Source of the DNA: Acididesulfobacillus acetoxydans
Lineage (GTDB): Bacteria; Bacillota; Desulfitobacteriia; Desulfitobacteriales; Desulfitobacteriaceae
Assembly: GCF_900016645.1 (NCBI RefSeq)
Contig: NZ_CDGJ01000003.1
Length of the DNA stretch: 64,000 bases
Strand: one strand, 5' to 3'
A program made the translations under genes and the position numbers. Positions 18,274 through 27,003 of this stretch are shown here, piece after piece. The notes beneath the pieces were generated by a model. The model saw only the letters and a program-made list of their open reading frames with translations. It was not told where the DNA came from and searched no databases. Numbering within the stretch: position 1 is the first letter of the stretch; each line of letters starts with the position of its first letter.

Positions 18274-19152
18274 TTATTCGATATTCTGCACTTGTTCCCG
18301 GATTTTCTCCAACTCGCTCTTCACCCGGATCACAACTTGAGCGACGGCCAAATCATTGGCCTTCGAACCGATGGTGTTAATCTCGCGATTCATTTCCTGA
18401 AGCAAAAAGTCTAGTTTACGCCCGCTGGGTTCGGCGGCCTGCAAGGCCCCGCCGCTCTGCAGGATATGACTGTGCAGGCGGACCAGCTCTTCCGTAATGG
18501 AAACCTTATCGGCAAAGAAGGCGGCCTCATTGAGCAGACGGGCCTCATCCACCACCGTCTCCCCCAACAAGATCTGAATCCTTTCCTTCAGCTTCTCACT
18601 GTACTCGGCCGGCAGGATCCCGGCACGTTCCTCAATCAAGCGGAGATCCTCTCCGATCCCCTCGAACCGCTTTTGCATATCCTGGGCCAGTTTGACGCCC
18701 TCCGCGCGCCGCATTTCGTTAAAACGGTCCAAGGCTTGCTCCAGGGCCTTAGCCCAAACCTCCCAGACCTCCTCCAAATCCACCTCGGCTTCTTCCACTC
18801 GCAGGACTTCAGGCAAGACCGCCAAACGGTAGATGTCTGTCTCATAAGACGTCTGGAGCGCTGACGCGAGTTCCTTCAGTGTTTTATCATACGACAGCGC
18901 TAATTCTTTGTCAACCTTAACCAATCTCTTTCTTTCTTCCGTTTCCACCGTATTGATATAGACTTCGATCCTCCCGCGCCGGACGCTTTCCTGAATCACC
19001 TTCCGCACCCGCTCCTCCAGCCCGGCATACGGCCGGGGCAGCCTGGCCGCCACCTCCAGGAAACGGTGATTGACGGACTTCAGTTCCACCGTGACCCGAT
19101 AACCCCCGCCGGCGGCCTCTCCCCGGCCGAACCCCGTCATACTGATTGCCAT
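18274..19152 (-). CDS. yicC: YicC/YloC family endoribonuclease
   Basis: A 292-residue protein with the family start AISMTGFGRGEA, the KSVNHRFLE motif and the C-terminal EMNREINTIGSKAND segment. Family members are RNases involved in RNA turnover. AAGGAGAGG precedes ATG 19152. It is the first gene of the yicC-remA-gmk-rpoZ-coaBC-metK cluster. Confidence 0.95.
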   Translation of the reverse strand: MAISMTGFGRGEAAGGGYRVTVELKSVNHRFLEVAARLPRPYAGLEERVRKVIQESVRRGRIEVYINTVETEERKRLVKVDKELALSYDKTLKELASALQTSYETDIYRLAVLPEVLRVEEAEVDLEEVWEVWAKALEQALDRFNEMRRAEGVKLAQDMQKRFEGIGEDLRLIEERAGILPAEYSEKLKERIQILLGETVVDEARLLNEAAFFADKVSITEELVRLHSHILQSGGALQAAEPSGRKLDFLLQEMNREINTIGSKANDLAVAQVVIRVKSELEKIREQVQNIE

Positions 19153-19364
19153 CGAATCCTCTCCTTCATCCTTGATCTATGTCTTGCGCAACCGGTTGCC
19201 AATCTATGCAAGAACTTTGTCCGCCGGGCACGAAAGAACGGGGAACCTCTTGTCCCCCGCTGCCCCTGACCGCTTGGCGGCGCCAAAAGCCTTTTTCATC
19301 CTCTCGCTCGGCCGCAACTCACGGCAACGTCTCGCGTTCCGATTCTTACGGGTGAAGACACATC

Positions 19365-19550
19365 TTAGCCCCGCTTCACCTCTCGGGCAGCGGCCTCTCC
19401 CCGTCCCACCCTCACGGGCAGCGGCGTGTTTCTGTCCCGTTTCGCTCCCCCGCCCGGCGGCTTCTCCCGTTTCACCCTCTCGGGTAACGGTGGGTCTTGG
19501 CCCCGCTTGACCCCCCGGACGCCGGCATCTTTCTGTCCCGGCTTTAGCCC
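19365..19550. repeat. Degenerate tandem repeats in the dapF-yicC spacer
   Basis: Roughly five imperfect units of about 35 bp, each starting CCCGYTTCACC-like and carrying a CGGGCAGCGG-like core. The 500-bp spacer 19153-19653 contains no convincing gene; the open frame across it translates to Lys/Arg/Pro-rich repeats only. Confidence 0.55.
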
Positions 19551-19653
19551 GGTTGGAAAACGTTCAGTGTCCTGTTCTGTTCTGACAGAAACGATACGGA
19601 TTGATGCTCCGCCCCGGCGTTTCATGGGCATCGGAGCCCGGCTATTTCTGACT

Positions 19654-20907
19654 TCAGTCAGGGATAGTTGACTCTCCCCATGTCAAAAGCCCGCTAAAGC
19701 CAGGGGCGTGCGGCCAAGCCTCTTGGTCAGGGGTAGTTGACTCTTCCAGCCATACCCCCCGGAAGGCATACACAGCCGGACCGGTCATATAAACGTGATT
19801 ATCGCCGGCCCATTCAATCAACAGGTCGCCCCCCGGCAAGTGGACGGTCACTTCCCGGTCAATGAGATCATTCAGTACCGCCGCCACAGCCGCGGCCGAA
19901 GCTCCGGTACCGCAAGCCAGAGTCGGGCCCGCCCCGCGTTCCCAAACTCTCATCGTCATTTCCTGCCTGGAGTGCACCGTGATGAATTCCACGTTCGTCT
20001 TGCGGGGAAAGAGGGGATGTTTTTCGATTAAAGGCCCGTAACGGTAAAAATCCTTCTCAGACAAGTTTTCGCCGAAAATCACGCAGTGCGGGTTACCCAT
20101 GGACACTGCCGTAAAGCGGAATGCTCTTCCCTCCGCCTCCAGGCTCTCGCCCAGGGCCCGCTTGCCCGTACAGCGCACCGGTATGGACTCGGGGTCGAGA
20201 ACCGGTTCACCCATATCCACCCTGACGCTTTCTACTTTATCTTTATCTTTATCTTTAGCTTCAGCTTTAGCTTCAGCTTTTGCTTTTGCTTCCCCAACGT
20301 TTTCAGCTTTATCTTGATCTTGATTTTTATCTTCCCTGGGACTTTCCGCTTGATCTTTACCGCTCTGATTAGCTTTACCGTTCCGGTTGTCTTGACCGTT
20401 CTGGTTGTCTTCAGCAGTCGGGTTGTCTTTCCCGCTCAGGTTGTCTTGACCGCTCAGATTGTTTTGACCGTTCAGATTGTCTTGACCGCCCGGGTTGTCT
20501 TTACCGTTTAGACTATTTTCATCACTCAGGTTATCGTTACCGCTCAATCTATCTTCACCACTCTGATCAGCTTTCCGAGCCAACCTGAGCCCGATACTGA
20601 GAATACCGGCCAGAGTTTCCACCCGAAGCGGATTATGCTGCACATAGCCGCGCTCATAAGCATAGCGCGCTAAACAACGGATGCCGTTGCCGCACATCTC
20701 CGGCTCGGAGCCGTCCGGGTTGAAAATGCGCATGCGCACGTCCGCCTCCCCCGAAGGCAGAACAACCAGGAGCCCGTCCCCCCCGACACCGAATTGACGA
20801 TGGCAAAGCTTGCGGGCCAAACCCTCATAATCACTGAAAGGAGCGCTCAGAAAATGGTCCAAAAGGATAAAATCATTTCCCAGGCCGTGCATTTTGACAA
20901 ACTCCAT
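19654..20907 (-). CDS. dapF: Diaminopimelate epimerase with a ~115-residue repeat insertion
   Basis: Converts LL- to meso-diaminopimelate for lysine and peptidoglycan. Both catalytic cysteines are present: Cys72 in MCGNGIRC and Cys332 in LACGTGASA, and GGDGLL and NPDGSE are intact. At 417 residues it is about 140 longer than the family. The excess is residues about 113-226 (bases 20230-20571): hexapeptide repeats such as NLSGQD, NLSGKD and NQNGQD, then KAEAKAEAK and DKDKDK runs. This replaces a loop between GILSIGLR and VDMGEPVL in the first domain. A C-terminal tail carries ESTTPD and ESTIPD, products of an 18-bp duplication. Catalytic residues are kept, so it is probably active. Confidence 0.95.
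   Translation of the reverse strand: MEFVKMHGLGNDFILLDHFLSAPFSDYEGLARKLCHRQFGVGGDGLLVVLPSGEADVRMRIFNPDGSEPEMCGNGIRCLARYAYERGYVQHNPLRVETLAGILSIGLRLARKADQSGEDRLSGNDNLSDENSLNGKDNPGGQDNLNGQNNLSGQDNLSGKDNPTAEDNQNGQDNRNGKANQSGKDQAESPREDKNQDQDKAENVGEAKAKAEAKAEAKDKDKDKVESVRVDMGEPVLDPESIPVRCTGKRALGESLEAEGRAFRFTAVSMGNPHCVIFGENLSEKDFYRYGPLIEKHPLFPRKTNVEFITVHSRQEMTMRVWERGAGPTLACGTGASAAAVAAVLNDLIDREVTVHLPGGDLLIEWAGDNHVYMTGPAVYAFRGVWLEESTTPDQEAWPHAPGFSGLLTWGESTIPD
19657..19743. repeat. 18-bp direct repeat at the dapF 3' end
   Basis: GTCAGGGATAGTTGACTC at 19657-19674 and a one-base variant at 19726-19743, 69 bp apart. They encode the duplicated ESTxPD motif in the DapF tail, and one copy includes bases next to the stop codon. 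Confidence 0.85.
20230..20571. repeat. In-frame minisatellite inside dapF
   Basis: Tandem 18-bp units with the core TTGACCGYTCAGRTTGTC, followed by 6-bp units near 20235-20290 (CTTTAT and CAGCTT types). All unit lengths are multiples of three, so the dapF frame is kept. The antisense reading gives a long Phe/Ile/Ser run that is only a by-product. Confidence 0.9.
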
Positions 20908-20930
20908 AAATTAGCACCCCTAACTCTCGC

Positions 20931-21071
20931 GACATAGGCCCCAGCCTGCTTGACAGCCCCGACTCAGGACAGAACCCCAGCCTGCTTGACAGCCCCGACT
21001 CCGGACATAAGCCCCAGCCTGCTTGACAGCCCCGACTCAGGACATAAGCACCAGCCTGCTTGACAGCCCCG
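20931..21071. repeat. Tandem 37-bp repeat, nearly four copies, just upstream of dapF
   Basis: Copies at 20931-20967, 20968-21003, 21004-21040 and 21041-21071 (partial) differ at few positions. Each contains GCTTGACAGCCCC, which includes a TTGACA on the plus strand. The first copy lies 24 bp upstream of the dapF ATG. The rest of the 820-bp gap (20908-21728) has no visible gene. Confidence 0.9.
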
Positions 21072-21519
21072 GGAAACCCCTGCTTTCCTCGCGGGACGAA
21101 AGCTCCCCTTATGCCGGATCACTTTTCACCGACGCTCCGGCGGACGCCTTTCTCCCCGGTTGGCAGACGCCCAGACGGGCGTGCGGGCTTTCCGTTTAAG
21201 AATACTACGAAAACACACACGGGGTCAACAGGCGGATTAGCCCGTTAACCCGAACAACACGGACATTGGGCAGGGGTAACTATTCGGGGGCAGATCCCCG
21301 TGCCTCAAAAGTGCCGGCGACAGAGCATAAAACCCGTTGCCAAGCTGCACAAGCTGCGCACGCCGGTCCGCACTGCAGACCGGTGCCGCGGATGCCGGAT
21401 AGGCAATTGCCTGCGGAGCCCGTCCGAGTTGAGGAGCGTCCGCGCCCGCGGGCGCTGCGGCCTTAAGCCGCGCCACTGGTTGACTGCAGATCGTAGACTG
21501 GCAGGGATAGTGCACTCTC

Positions 21520-21672
21520 CGTCAGTTCACCGGACGGACTTCGGGACGCTGAACCGGGGGAAACCCCCCTGCCGCCGGCACGTGTGTCTTGCCGGAACAT
21601 GGCGCGGTTTGTCAGTTCAGCGGATGGGCTTCGAAACATATTGCCGGAAAAATCCCCCCTGCCGCCGGCACG
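21520..21672. repeat. Diverged ~65-bp direct repeat after the P-type ATPase gene
   Basis: Bases about 21520-21582 and 21612-21672 both begin GTCAGTTCA and end CCCCCCTGCCGCCGGCACG, with diverged middles. They lie in the spacer following the ATPase stop. Confidence 0.7.
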
Positions 21673-21728
21673 GCTGACTCCCGGCACTCGGTGCGCCCGA
21701 GAGCGACGGGGCCTGCAGCGGGCCGGGC

Positions 21729-24464
21729 TCATACTTTCTCCCCCGCTGTTCTGCCTAACCAGGTGTTTCTGATCAGGCGATAAAACCCGATAAGGACCGA
21801 AGGTCCTCCGGCCACCGCCAGGATCAGGCCCCACTGCCATCCGAGCAAAGCCGCCGTCTTAAAAATGGTCTGCATGGGAGCGAGATAAACAGCGCTGAGC
21901 TGCATTAAAGCCGACACGGCCACCGCCCCGACCAAGTAAGGATTCGAGAAGATTCCCACCTCAAAAATTCCCCTGTCTTCGGATTTGCAGTCAAAAACGT
22001 GGAAAAGCTGGGAAAAGACCAGAGTCGAAAAAGCCATCGTTCTGGCCGCCAACATGTCACTCCCCAGAAAGAGGGCGGCGACGAAGACCGCCAGCGTGCC
22101 AAGCCCGATGAGCGTTCCCCGCACCCCTATCTTGCGAGCCAAGCCCCGGGCGAAGATGTTTTCCCCGGGAGCGCGCGGCAGCCGCTCCATAATGTCAGGA
22201 TCCGCCCCATCCACACCCAGGGCCATGGCCGGCAGTCCGTCGGTCACCAGATTGACCCATAAGATCTGAATCGGCAGCAGGGGCAGGGGCAATCCCACCA
22301 GAGTCGCCACAAACATAGTCAGGACTTCCCCCAAATTACAGGCAAGCAGGTAACGGATGAATTTGCGGATGTTGTCGTAGATGGCTCGCCCTTCTTCCAC
22401 CGCCGCGACAATCGTGGCGAAGTTATCGTCCCCCAGCACCATAGCCGAAGCTTCTTTGGTCACATCCGTGCCGGTCTTGCCCATCGATACCCCGATATCC
22501 GCTTCTTTCACGGCCGGAGCGTCGTTAACCCCGTCCCCGGTCATGGCTACGACCTGGCCGCGTTTTTTCAGAGACCGAACAATGCGCAGTTTGTCCCTCG
22601 GCGTCACCCTGGCGTAGACGGCAACATCCATCACCCTGTCGGTCAACTCGTCATCCGTCAGCGTGTCCATCTGGACCCCGGTTAACACCCCGGCCCGCTT
22701 TCCCCGCAAAATCCCCAGTTCCTCAGCCACCGCTTCCGCCGTCAGGCGGTGGTCCCCCGTGATCATGACCGGCTTAATCCCGGCCCGGCGGCAGACCTGA
22801 ATCGCTTTGCGGGCGCTGGAGCGGGGCGGATCGATCATGCCCATGAGTCCGACCAGGGTCAGGTCCTGTTCCAGCGCCTCCGGGGACAGCGATTCCGGCA
22901 CATCCCTTTCGGCCAGAGCCAGGACCCGTAAGGCCTGGCGGGCCATGCTGTCGTTGGCTCGCATGATTTCCCGCCGGCGCTCGTCAGTCAGGGCCACCGC
23001 TCCCTTGTCGGTCAACTCTCGCCGGCAAAGCCCCAGGATTGTGTCCGGAGCCCCTTTCACCAGAGCCTTTTTGCCTCTCTTGGTTTGGTAGACCACACTC
23101 ATGCGTTTGCGTTCGGAGTCAAACGGTATCTCAGCCAAGCGTTCTTCTTTGCGTTCGAGAACCTCCCGCCAAATTCCCCCTTTGGCTGCCGCCACCAAAA
23201 GGGCCCCTTCCGTCGGGTCCCCCTCGATACCCCATGGCGCGTCCTTGGCCGGCGAGCGAAAGAGTCCGGCCACCTGGACTCCTTTTTTGGTCAGGGTAGC
23301 GTTGTTGCAAAGAGCCGAGATTCTCAGGGCCTCCCGCAAGGGTTCGCGTTCCTGTTCCGGATCCGCCCCCTGAAACTCTCCTTTCGGGTCATAGCCCCGG
23401 CCGGAAACCGTAATCATCCGGCCGCCCGCGTAAATCCGCCTCACAGTCATCTCGTTTTTGGTCAACGTGCCGGTTTTATCCGAGCAGATGACCGTAGCAC
23501 AACCCAAAGTTTCCACGGCCGGCAGTTTGCGAATGATCGCCTGGCGTTTCACCATCCGCTGCACCCCGATAGCCAGGGCCACAGTCACGATGGCCGGCAG
23601 CCCCTCGGGAATGGCCGCCACGGCCAGAGAGACCCCCGCAAAAAACATCTTGGAGAACCCTTCCCCGCGCATGATCCCCGTGATGACCACGGCCGCGCAC
23701 ACCGCCACACTGATAATCACGAGCCATTTGCCCAGCTGGGCCAGACGTCTCTGCAGGGGAGTTTCTTCTTCCTCGACACTCTGAATCATTCCGGCAATGA
23801 CACCCATCTCCGTGTCCATCCCGGTCGACACGACGACCCCGGCCCCCCGGCCGTTGACGACCGTGGTACCCATATAGCCCATATTTCTCCGGTCGGCCAT
23901 CGGCGTAAGGTCGTCCTCCAGGGGCGCGATATTTTTTCTCACGGGGTGAGATTCCCCGGTCAAGGCCGATTCTTCAATCTCCAGGTTGACCGCTTGGATG
24001 AAGCGCAAATCGGCCGGAATCCGGTCCCCGGCCTCGAGAAGCACGATATCCCCCGGTACCAGATCCGCCGCCGGAATCTTTTGCTCACGTCCCTCCCGCA
24101 GAACCCGCGCCTCCGGGGCCGTCAGGGAGCGTAAAGACTCCATCGAGCGTTCCGCCCGGTATTCCTGGATAAACCCCAGAATGGCATTGATAATGAGAAT
24201 GGCCATAATCGTGACGGCGTCCGCCAACTCGCCCAAAAGCCCGGAGACGACAGTCGCCGCCAAAAGCACCATGACCATAAAGTCTTTGAACTGCCCCAAG
24301 AACAGGAAAACCGGGTGCATTCCCTTCTTCTCGCTGAGAACATTCTGCCCGATTTCCGCCAACCTGCGGTTGACCTCTCTCATGTTCAAGCCTTTGCCCG
24401 GATGGACATTGAGAATTTTCGCCACATCCAGCCAAGGTAAAACATGCCATGCCTGCTGTTTCAT
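21729..24464 (-). CDS. Calcium-transporting P-type ATPase (P2A)
   Basis: Membrane cation pump of about 911 residues. The phosphorylation site is CSDKTGTLTKNE, the actuator motif is ALTGES, and the hinge motif is MTGDGVNDAPA. The PEGLPA segment in M4 and NLVTDGLPA in M6 are typical of calcium-type P2 ATPases. I chose ATG 24464 (MKQQAWHVLPW) because a GGGAGG box precedes it; the frame is open to a TTG at 24521. It stands alone between repeat-filled spacers. Confidence 0.93.
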   Translation of the reverse strand: MKQQAWHVLPWLDVAKILNVHPGKGLNMREVNRRLAEIGQNVLSEKKGMHPVFLFLGQFKDFMVMVLLAATVVSGLLGELADAVTIMAILIINAILGFIQEYRAERSMESLRSLTAPEARVLREGREQKIPAADLVPGDIVLLEAGDRIPADLRFIQAVNLEIEESALTGESHPVRKNIAPLEDDLTPMADRRNMGYMGTTVVNGRGAGVVVSTGMDTEMGVIAGMIQSVEEEETPLQRRLAQLGKWLVIISVAVCAAVVITGIMRGEGFSKMFFAGVSLAVAAIPEGLPAIVTVALAIGVQRMVKRQAIIRKLPAVETLGCATVICSDKTGTLTKNEMTVRRIYAGGRMITVSGRGYDPKGEFQGADPEQEREPLREALRISALCNNATLTKKGVQVAGLFRSPAKDAPWGIEGDPTEGALLVAAAKGGIWREVLERKEERLAEIPFDSERKRMSVVYQTKRGKKALVKGAPDTILGLCRRELTDKGAVALTDERRREIMRANDSMARQALRVLALAERDVPESLSPEALEQDLTLVGLMGMIDPPRSSARKAIQVCRRAGIKPVMITGDHRLTAEAVAEELGILRGKRAGVLTGVQMDTLTDDELTDRVMDVAVYARVTPRDKLRIVRSLKKRGQVVAMTGDGVNDAPAVKEADIGVSMGKTGTDVTKEASAMVLGDDNFATIVAAVEEGRAIYDNIRKFIRYLLACNLGEVLTMFVATLVGLPLPLLPIQILWVNLVTDGLPAMALGVDGADPDIMERLPRAPGENIFARGLARKIGVRGTLIGLGTLAVFVAALFLGSDMLAARTMAFSTLVFSQLFHVFDCKSEDRGIFEVGIFSNPYLVGAVAVSALMQLSAVYLAPMQTIFKTAALLGWQWGLILAVAGGPSVLIGFYRLIRNTWLGRTAGEKV

Positions 24465-24794
24465 ACCCTCGCTTTCCTCCCTTTTACGTTTCTGATCATC
24501 CATATTCGCAAACGTGGACAAAAATACCCCCTGTCCACCTTCTCCGGTTTTCTTTCTTCGTCGCGCTCACCGGGCTTCGGGACGGTTGTTTGCTTCGCTC
24601 ACCCTGCCCCGAAAATAGCCGCTTCTGCGGTCGTCCCGCGGATACGGCGCAGCGTCCCGCGTACCCCAGGCGGGATTCACCTCCTTCGTCTCCCCTGAAC
24701 CCCAGGTTTGAAACCGGCCCCGTGATACGCTAGAATGAAGCCGGAGCCCACGGTTCAACGGGAACCTGTGCATACCCATCATACCGGTGAACCC

Positions 24795-24812
24795 GTTCAG
24801 CTTAAGCTGAAC
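24795..24812. repeat. Perfect 18-bp palindrome at the 5' edge of the structured RNA locus
   Basis: GTTCAGCTTAAGCTGAAC is its own reverse complement. It directly abuts the 5' end of the candidate HEARO/OMEGA RNA and may be part of the target site or of the RNA's guide region. Confidence 0.6.
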
Positions 24813-25030
24813 ACTCACGATAGTGACCTGTGTGCGTTATCGCCGAACCTCAAGCTTTCCAAGAATATTTCTACGGTGAGGATGACTTCGGTGGCGATAG
24901 TCTCCGGCGGAAACTATCGCCGTAGGCACAGAGCGTGAAATTATGCTTTTGTGCCGAAGGATGGAGTCTACCCCCACCGAAGCGGGGTACGTGGGACCCA
25001 CTCCCACTTGTAGAAGCGGCAGTCTTGCGA
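24813..25030 (+). ncRNA. Candidate HEARO/OMEGA (IscB-type) RNA without its protein gene
   Basis: A 595-bp gap before rqcH contains a densely paired RNA candidate. Visible helices: CCTCA/TGAGG (about 24847 and 24876); GGCGATAGT 24893-24901 with ACTATCGCC 24913-24921; GGCACA 24925-24930 with TGTGCC 24950-24955, enclosing AGCGT/ATGCT; TACCCC 24969-24974 with GGGGTA 24984-24989. A TATCGCC near 24838 could also pair with GGCGATA, giving a pseudoknot or switch. CTGTGTGC near 24829 can close the domain with GCACAGAG. The order and loops resemble my recollection of HEARO RNAs, the guide RNAs of IscB nucleases. No IscB gene follows; rqcH begins at 25060. Family assignment needs a covariance search. 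Confidence 0.55.
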
Positions 25031-25059
25031 TTGAATAAATAATTAAGGGAGTTTTAGCT

Positions 25060-26889
25060 ATGGCTTTAGATGGGATTACCCTTTCCTACTTGACAGCGGA
25101 ACTGGCCCCGCAACTGAGCGGAGCCCGCATCGACAAGATCCTCCAACCGGAGAAAGATGAGGTCCACCTCGTTCTCCGCCGCCGGGGGACCTCCCTGCGT
25201 CTCGTGCTCAACACGGGTTCCACGGGCGCCCGCCTTCACCTGACCGGGTTGAGCAGGAAAAACCCTGCCAGTCCGCCCATGTTCTGCATGATCCTGCGCA
25301 AACATTTGGAAGGCGGCAAGATCCTGGCTCTCCGCCAGTTGGGCTTAGAACGCATCGTCACATTGGACATCCAGAATTATAACGAATACAGGGATTTGGC
25401 GACCCTGCACCTCACTCTGGAGATCATGGGCAAGCACTCCAACCTTTTGCTCATCGACCCCGAGACAGGCCTGATTCTTGACGGCATCCGCCGCTATTCC
25501 CACGCCCTGAGCCGGCATCGTGAAGTCCTGCCGGGCCGCCCCTACCTCCTTCCCCCTTCTCAAGGAAAACTCGGCGCGGCCGACGAGGACAGCTTCCGGG
25601 AAACGCTCCTGGCCGACGATCTGGAAAGTAAGCTCAGGGACATCCTTCTCGCCCGTTTTGATGGCCTCGGCCCGGAACTCGCCCTGGAGATCGTGCTCGC
25701 CTCCGGGCTGGAGCACGAGACCCGTCTCGGCGACTGCGGAGAGATCGATCTGGTCCGTCTCTACCAAACTTACACCCGTTTGGGACGAAAGCAGGGGACT
25801 CACCCCGATCCCCGGATATATTACCGCTTCCGGGGGGACCACACTCCGGCGGCTTTTACCTTTGTGCCTTATGAACAGTATGAAGGCCTCCCCTGTACCG
25901 TCCATTCCAGTCTGAACGAGACGGTGGCCCGCTTCTTCGAAACCCGTTCGGGCCGGAACGCCTTGGCCGCCCAGCGTGGCTCCCTGCTTAAACGGGTACG
26001 CGAAATCCACTCTCACCTGGGCAAAAAACTGAACATCTATGAAGAGACCCTGGGTTCGGCCCGTACTTCTTTTAAGTACCGGCTTTGGGGCGAACTGCTC
26101 ACAGCCAATCTCTACCGCATTCAGCCGGGTATGACCCAGGCGGAAGTGGAAGATTATCACGAAGAGGGACAACCCCTTGTGCGCATCCCCCTCGATCCCG
26201 CCTTAAATGCCATTGACAACGCCCAGCGCTACTACAAACTGTATAACAAGGCCAAAGCGGCCCTGCAAAAAACCGAACCCCTGCGGCAAGCCGCCCTGGC
26301 CGACCTGTCCTATCTTGATTCCGTCCTTCTCAGCCTCGAACAAGCCGAAAATCAGGCCGATCTGGAGGAAATCCACAACGAACTCGTCGAGCAAAAATAC
26401 CTGTCCGGAAAATCCCTCACCCGAGAAGGCAAGAGAAATACCGGCAACAAAAAAAACGGACCGGAGATAAAGCCCCGCTCCTTTCGCTCCAGCCAAGGCC
26501 GCACAATTTTGGTCGGCAAAAACAACCGGCAAAATGACTGGCTGACTCTAAAAAAGGGCAGACCCGAAGACCTCTGGCTTCATGTCAAAAATATCCCCGG
26601 TTCCCACGTCCTCATTCCTCTGGCCGGCGGGGAAGACTTTCCCGACGACTCTACCTTGGAAGAAGCCGCTGCCTTGGCCGTCTATTTCAGCCAGGCCAGG
26701 GGCTCGTCGCTCGTCCCGGTCGACTATACCCATGTGCGCCAAATCAAAAAGCCCAATTCTGCCAAACCGGGAATGGTTATTTACGAGCAGAATTGGACCT
26801 TATTTGTGACACCGCGGCAGGAGGTTCTCGACGCCCTCCTGGCCACGGAAAACCCCGGCAGCCTTGCAGCCGCCGGAAAAGCCGATTGA
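25060..26889 (+). CDS. rqcH: RqcH/FbpA, NFACT-family ribosome quality control protein
   Basis: A 609-residue NFACT protein. In Bacillus, RqcH binds stalled 50S subunits and recruits alanyl-tRNA for C-terminal alanine tailing; the name FbpA reflects fibronectin binding. The N-terminal NFACT-N domain starts MALDGITLSYLTAEL; a coiled-coil follows around residues 385-450; the C-terminal NFACT-R (DUF814) domain has DLWLHVKNIPGSHV near 506-519 and PGMVIYE near 569. AAGGGAG precedes ATG 25060. It is one of only three plus-strand genes in the window and has the structured RNA directly upstream. Confidence 0.95.
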   Translation: MALDGITLSYLTAELAPQLSGARIDKILQPEKDEVHLVLRRRGTSLRLVLNTGSTGARLHLTGLSRKNPASPPMFCMILRKHLEGGKILALRQLGLERIVTLDIQNYNEYRDLATLHLTLEIMGKHSNLLLIDPETGLILDGIRRYSHALSRHREVLPGRPYLLPPSQGKLGAADEDSFRETLLADDLESKLRDILLARFDGLGPELALEIVLASGLEHETRLGDCGEIDLVRLYQTYTRLGRKQGTHPDPRIYYRFRGDHTPAAFTFVPYEQYEGLPCTVHSSLNETVARFFETRSGRNALAAQRGSLLKRVREIHSHLGKKLNIYEETLGSARTSFKYRLWGELLTANLYRIQPGMTQAEVEDYHEEGQPLVRIPLDPALNAIDNAQRYYKLYNKAKAALQKTEPLRQAALADLSYLDSVLLSLEQAENQADLEEIHNELVEQKYLSGKSLTREGKRNTGNKKNGPEIKPRSFRSSQGRTILVGKNNRQNDWLTLKKGRPEDLWLHVKNIPGSHVLIPLAGGEDFPDDSTLEEAAALAVYFSQARGSSLVPVDYTHVRQIKKPNSAKPGMVIYEQNWTLFVTPRQEVLDALLATENPGSLAAAGKAD

Positions 26890-27003
26890 AAAGCAGCTGG
26901 ACCTGCGCGCAGCCCGAAAAACAGAGAGACCGCCGGCAGCCTGAAAAACAGAGAGGAGATCTTGAGCCGCGGACCGGACAGCGGGGAGCCCCCGCCGGGT
27001 CTC

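Noticed and set aside
19365..19631. Minus-strand ORF between dapF and yicC
   Set aside because: Lys/Arg/Pro-rich translation of degenerate repeats with no conserved pattern.
20086..20511. Plus-strand ORF with long Phe/Ile/Ser runs resembling a membrane protein
   Set aside because: It is antisense to the dapF minisatellite; the hydrophobic run is the complement of KAEAK/DKDKDK coding repeats.
24735..25059. TnpB/IS605 right end as the explanation of the structured locus
   Set aside because: No tnpB or tnpA remnant is visible, and the hairpin layout fits a HEARO-type RNA better; kept only as an alternative.
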